Made by a program: the position numbers and the translations under genes
Source: Mailhella massiliensis
Lineage (GTDB): Bacteria; Desulfobacterota; Desulfovibrionia; Desulfovibrionales; Desulfovibrionaceae
Direction of reading: 5' to 3'
DNA length: 64,000 bases
NCBI RefSeq assembly: GCF_900155525.1
Contig: NZ_LT706943.1
Location: 53,114-117,113 of the forward strand
Shown here: one piece after another, positions 61,377 through 64,000 of the stretch
Layout of the letters: every line of letters begins with the position of its first letter
Position numbering within the stretch: position 1 is the stretch's first letter
Notes under the pieces: generated by a model
Seen by the model: only the letters and a program-made list of their open reading frames with translations
Database searches by the model: none
What the model was told of the DNA's origin: nothing

Positions 61377-61595
61377 TCACGCATTTTCCTTTGCTCTGGT
61401 CTGGCTGAACAACTGATGGATGTCTACATCCAGAGCCATGGCCAGCTTTTCCAGCGTAGCCAGCTTGCAGGTGGCTATTCTTCCATCCCTCGCGCGGGCG
61501 ATGGTGTCGGGCGCCACCTTGGAAAGAAACTGCAGGTCCTCATAGGTCAGGTTCTTGCTTTTCATGATGGTTCCGAGATTGCTGACTATCGGCAT
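61377..61595 (-). CDS. Small XRE-family regulator
   Basis: 72 residues: LGTIMKSKNLTYEDLQFLSKVAPDTIARARDG is a helix-turn-helix of the Cro/CI type and LEKLAMALDVDIHQLF the usual following helix. GGAGG stands 6 bases ahead of the ATG. It lies divergent to the response regulator at 61780 and ends toward the porin gene. Target unknown. Confidence 0.85.
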   Translation of the reverse strand: MPIVSNLGTIMKSKNLTYEDLQFLSKVAPDTIARARDGRIATCKLATLEKLAMALDVDIHQLFSQTRAKENA

Positions 61596-61779
61596 GATGG
61601 TCCTCCATGTGGCGTGATGCGCCGGTTGGGAAAATCTTGACGGATACTTGGCTATAGCCTAGTTTTTCATCTGTCCTCTGTCTCAGCGAAGGGCTGTCCG
61701 TTTTGTCTGGCAATGGTTCAGCATGGTTCCAGTCATCATTGTTTTTCTGCCCATACAACATACGATCGAGAGCTGATCT

Positions 61780-62490
61780 ATGCTGCACAGCCTGAAAAAA
61801 CAGCTTTCTGTTTTTGATCTTCGTCTGCTTATCGCCACTTCCGATACGCCGACCATGAAGAATATATTCGCGTACCTGGAGCCTATGGGGTATCAGCTCG
61901 ACAGTGCCGCAAGCAGCGACGAGGTGCGCAACTGTCTGAAAACTTCCTCCTATGACGCGCTTATTCTCGATTCGCAGCTGAGCGATCAGAACGGGATTCC
62001 CCTCTATACCTGTCTGCGCATGGAACATCTGGCGAGTCCCATCATTCTGCTGACTCCTGATACCACCATGGAAAATCTGCCCCGGTACCTGAACAGCGGT
62101 GCTGACGATATCGTGATCAGTCCGCTGCATCTTCTGGAGCTGGAAGCGAGGGTGCTGGCTTCCATACGTCTTTCCAAGGCGCATCTTGTTTCGAGCAAAT
62201 TGAGCTGGGCGGGCATAGAGCTTGATTCCCATGCTCATACCGTGACATGCGACGGCAAAAATCTGCATTTGCCGCCCATGGCCTTCACGCTGCTTGCCAG
62301 ACTCATGAAGTCCGCGCCCAACGTGGTAACCCGGAGTGAGCTTCAGAACGAACTCTACGGTGATACTCCTCCCAGCAGCGATGCGTTGCGGACCTATATT
62401 CACATCCTGCGCAGCCGTCTGGAAAAGGAAAACAAGCCCATTCTGAAAACGGTACCCCGGGTAGGGTTCCGTCTGGTGCCCATGCCTTAG
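61780..62490 (+). CDS. OmpR-type response regulator, atypical receiver, orphan
   Basis: 236 residues. The receiver domain (10-125) has Asp64 in LILDSQLSDQ and Thr92, but the acidic pair at the end of the first strand is missing (LLIATSD) and the conserved Lys is Ser (ISPL, residue 114). The winged-helix domain is intact (NVVTRSELQNELYG, RTYIHILRSRLEKE, TVPRVGFRLV). Phosphorylation is therefore doubtful; it may work without a kinase, and no histidine kinase gene adjoins. The ribosome site is weak. Confidence 0.88.
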   Translation: MLHSLKKQLSVFDLRLLIATSDTPTMKNIFAYLEPMGYQLDSAASSDEVRNCLKTSSYDALILDSQLSDQNGIPLYTCLRMEHLASPIILLTPDTTMENLPRYLNSGADDIVISPLHLLELEARVLASIRLSKAHLVSSKLSWAGIELDSHAHTVTCDGKNLHLPPMAFTLLARLMKSAPNVVTRSELQNELYGDTPPSSDALRTYIHILRSRLEKENKPILKTVPRVGFRLVPMP

Positions 62491-62708
62491 CGTTCTGCGT
62501 TGTATGGAAGCGTGCGACAGATACGTTTTCTCTTGCGTTACCTTGTTTTTTGACGATATGCCTCCGGTATGCTCTGCTTTGCCGTCCGGCCGGGAGTTTC
62601 GGACGGAAATCGTTCCGCGTTTGCGGTGAAGGCAGGTTGAGGTTGCTTCACATAAAGGGAATGCGTCTCCTCCTTCGGGCGTGGATGAACAGAAGCCATG
62701 ACGTTCCG

Positions 62709-62745
62709 CCTGCGGGATGCGGATATCCCCCGCGGGCTTTTTTAA
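62709..62745 (+). terminator. Terminator-like hairpin
   Basis: GCCTGCGGG paired with CCCGCGGGC (one mismatch), then TTTTTT. It lies about 220 bases after the response regulator. Confidence 0.6.
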
Positions 62746-62751
62746 TCGTAT

Positions 62752-62792
62752 GTCGGGAGCACTCTCACGAAAGAGAGGACTCCCGACTTTTT
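62752..62792 (+). terminator. Second terminator directly behind the first
   Basis: GTCGGGAG / CTCCCGAC with an inner CTCTC/GAGAG stem, followed by TTTTT. Only 6 bases separate it from the U-run of the first hairpin. Confidence 0.75.
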
Positions 62793-63266
62793 GTATCTGA
62801 ATGAATGATAATAAATATCCGTTCTTTGATTCCTTGTTGTTTTTATCCCATGCACAGAATCATGCCTGCAACACGGCGCATATCGACGCAGTATGACTTT
62901 TGCATGGATGTGTTAAAAACGCAGGTTATATGTTTTTCCGTCATGAAACACAGACTATTGGGGAATATATCTTTTTTTCAAGGCCTGTCAAAACTTTGAC
63001 AGCATTTGTAAGATTTTTTTCATTTTGTTACAGAATATTTTTACTATGGAAAAGGCGTTGTTCCGGCCGTCTTTTTAAGAGCCGAGAGAGGGGGGATGTT
63101 TCCCGGAGGATTTCCGAATGTTGTTCGTGCCGGAAACTCCCCACTATGCGGGGAGCAAAAAGGCGATGCTTTAAATACGTTAAAAAGGTTTCTTTATGAG
63201 ATAACCGGTCGTCTCGACTGGAAATCCATACACAAAGTAACCCGATGATGAAGGACCGGAGTTTTA
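62793..63266. other. Intergenic stretch before IS copy 3
   Basis: AT-rich, no gene or structured element recognised. Confidence 0.45.
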
Positions 63267-64000
63267 GGCTCAGGACTCATTAGTTGCCAAAAGGGTAAGA
63301 AGTTCTTATTGTCGGCATAGGGAGGATGCCATGAAAGAACTTTTTTATCTTTCTCATGAACAGATTGCTCGTATCAAACGCTACTTTCCTCGTTCCCATG
63401 GCATTCCGAGAGTCGATGACAGGCGTGTCGTCAGCGGCATTATCTATGTCATCAAGCACGGCCTGCAATGGAAAGATGCCCCGCGCGAGTATGGACCATA
63501 CAAAACTCTCTACAATCGTTTTATCCGCTGGAGCCGATTGGGTGTCTTTAACAGGATTTTTGCGGAGCTTGTTGAGCAAAACGGCTCCACAACACGCTTG
63601 ATGATTGATACCACACATCTCAAGGCACACAGGACAGCAGCAAGTTTGCTGAAAAAAGGGGCCTTTCCCGATGTATCGGACGCACAAAAGGCGGCCTGAA
63701 TTCAAAACTCCACGCTGTCTGCAATGCCTTCGGTCAACCGTTGGCCTTCCATCTGTCCGGCGGTCAGGTGAGCGACTACAAAGGCGCTGCTGTCCTGCTT
63801 GATACTCTGCCGCAGGCCGGGGAGCTTCTGGCGGATAGAGGCTATGATGCCGACTGGTTTCGTCATGCCTTGTCCCGTAAAGGAATCACGCCGTGTATTC
63901 CCGGCAGACACAGCCGGAAAACTCCGGTGGCCTATGACAAGGAGGTTTATAAGCAGCGGCACAAGATAGAAATCATGTTCGGCCGACTCAAGGATTGGCG
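63267..64000 (+). mobile_element. IS5 family (IS427-type) insertion, copy 3, cut by the window end
   Basis: Begins with GGCTCAGGACTCATTA after TA, as copies 1 and 2. It differs from them at several nucleotides and residues (for example VSGI for ISGI, DTTH for DATH), so it is an older or separately acquired copy. If complete it would end near 64098. Confidence 0.88.
63331..64000 (+). CDS. IS427-type transposase (copy 3, partial)
   Basis: Frame A 63331-63699 is intact; the -1 frame continues to the window end. The CAAAAGG shift site is kept. Confidence 0.85.

Overview
The window looks like a chromosomal segment of a sulfite-reducing member of the Desulfovibrionaceae close to Bilophila or Mailhella. 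The clearest marker is the desulfoviridin operon (29901-32687): dsrA is followed by one reading frame that fuses DsrB to DsrD, a fusion described for Bilophila wadsworthia. A siroheme-amidase gene (dsrN type), a Re-citrate synthase-like gene, a Desulfovibrio-type trimeric porin and GC-rich codon use agree with this. The placement is from recognition of protein families, not from a database search.

Left part (1-8440): a catabolic-looking island. Three paralogous amidohydrolase-fold proteins, a MmgE/PrpD protein, an old-yellow-enzyme/dienoyl-CoA-reductase-like flavoprotein and a ferredoxin-nitroreductase surround a PAS-AAA-TyrR-HTH enhancer-binding regulator. Two sigma-54 type -24/-12 promoters with the same TGGCATG core sit in front of the two operons. 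The amidohydrolases lack the usual HxH and final Asp metal ligands. The substrate is unknown.

Middle part (8498-38538): mostly housekeeping and central metabolism. It holds lepB, recR, a small dual-CxxC protein, an alkaline-phosphatase-superfamily membrane enzyme, rnhA, prmC, lpxC, an SDR, an MFS transporter, adenine deaminase, an LpdD-like protein, a PfkB kinase, nth, a lipoprotein next to a polar amino acid ABC operon without an ATPase, the dsr genes, Re-citrate synthase with a C-terminal Cache-like domain, sdaA, a DsbA-like thiol oxidoreductase and ribF.

Right part: a 14.9-kb integrative element (38793-53669) sits in the 3' end of tRNA-Ser(CGA), bounded by a 15-bp direct repeat with GGTATG integrase arm sites near both ends. 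Its layout resembles P4-type satellites: integrase, cargo (DinD/BRO, HigBA, a mosaic coiled-coil protein), AlpA-like regulator, a structured RNA region, small coupled genes, Toprim-DUF927 primase/helicase, then a cluster of 13 GGTGTCCC iterons that is a good candidate origin. The integrase is split by an IS5/IS427-type insertion, a second identical IS lies inverted inside the element, and two small genes show frame damage, so the element is probably stranded. Beyond it come a 2.6-kb stretch without intact genes, a diguanylate cyclase, a molbindin, an IS200 element, the porin, an XRE regulator, an orphan response regulator and a third IS copy cut by the window edge.
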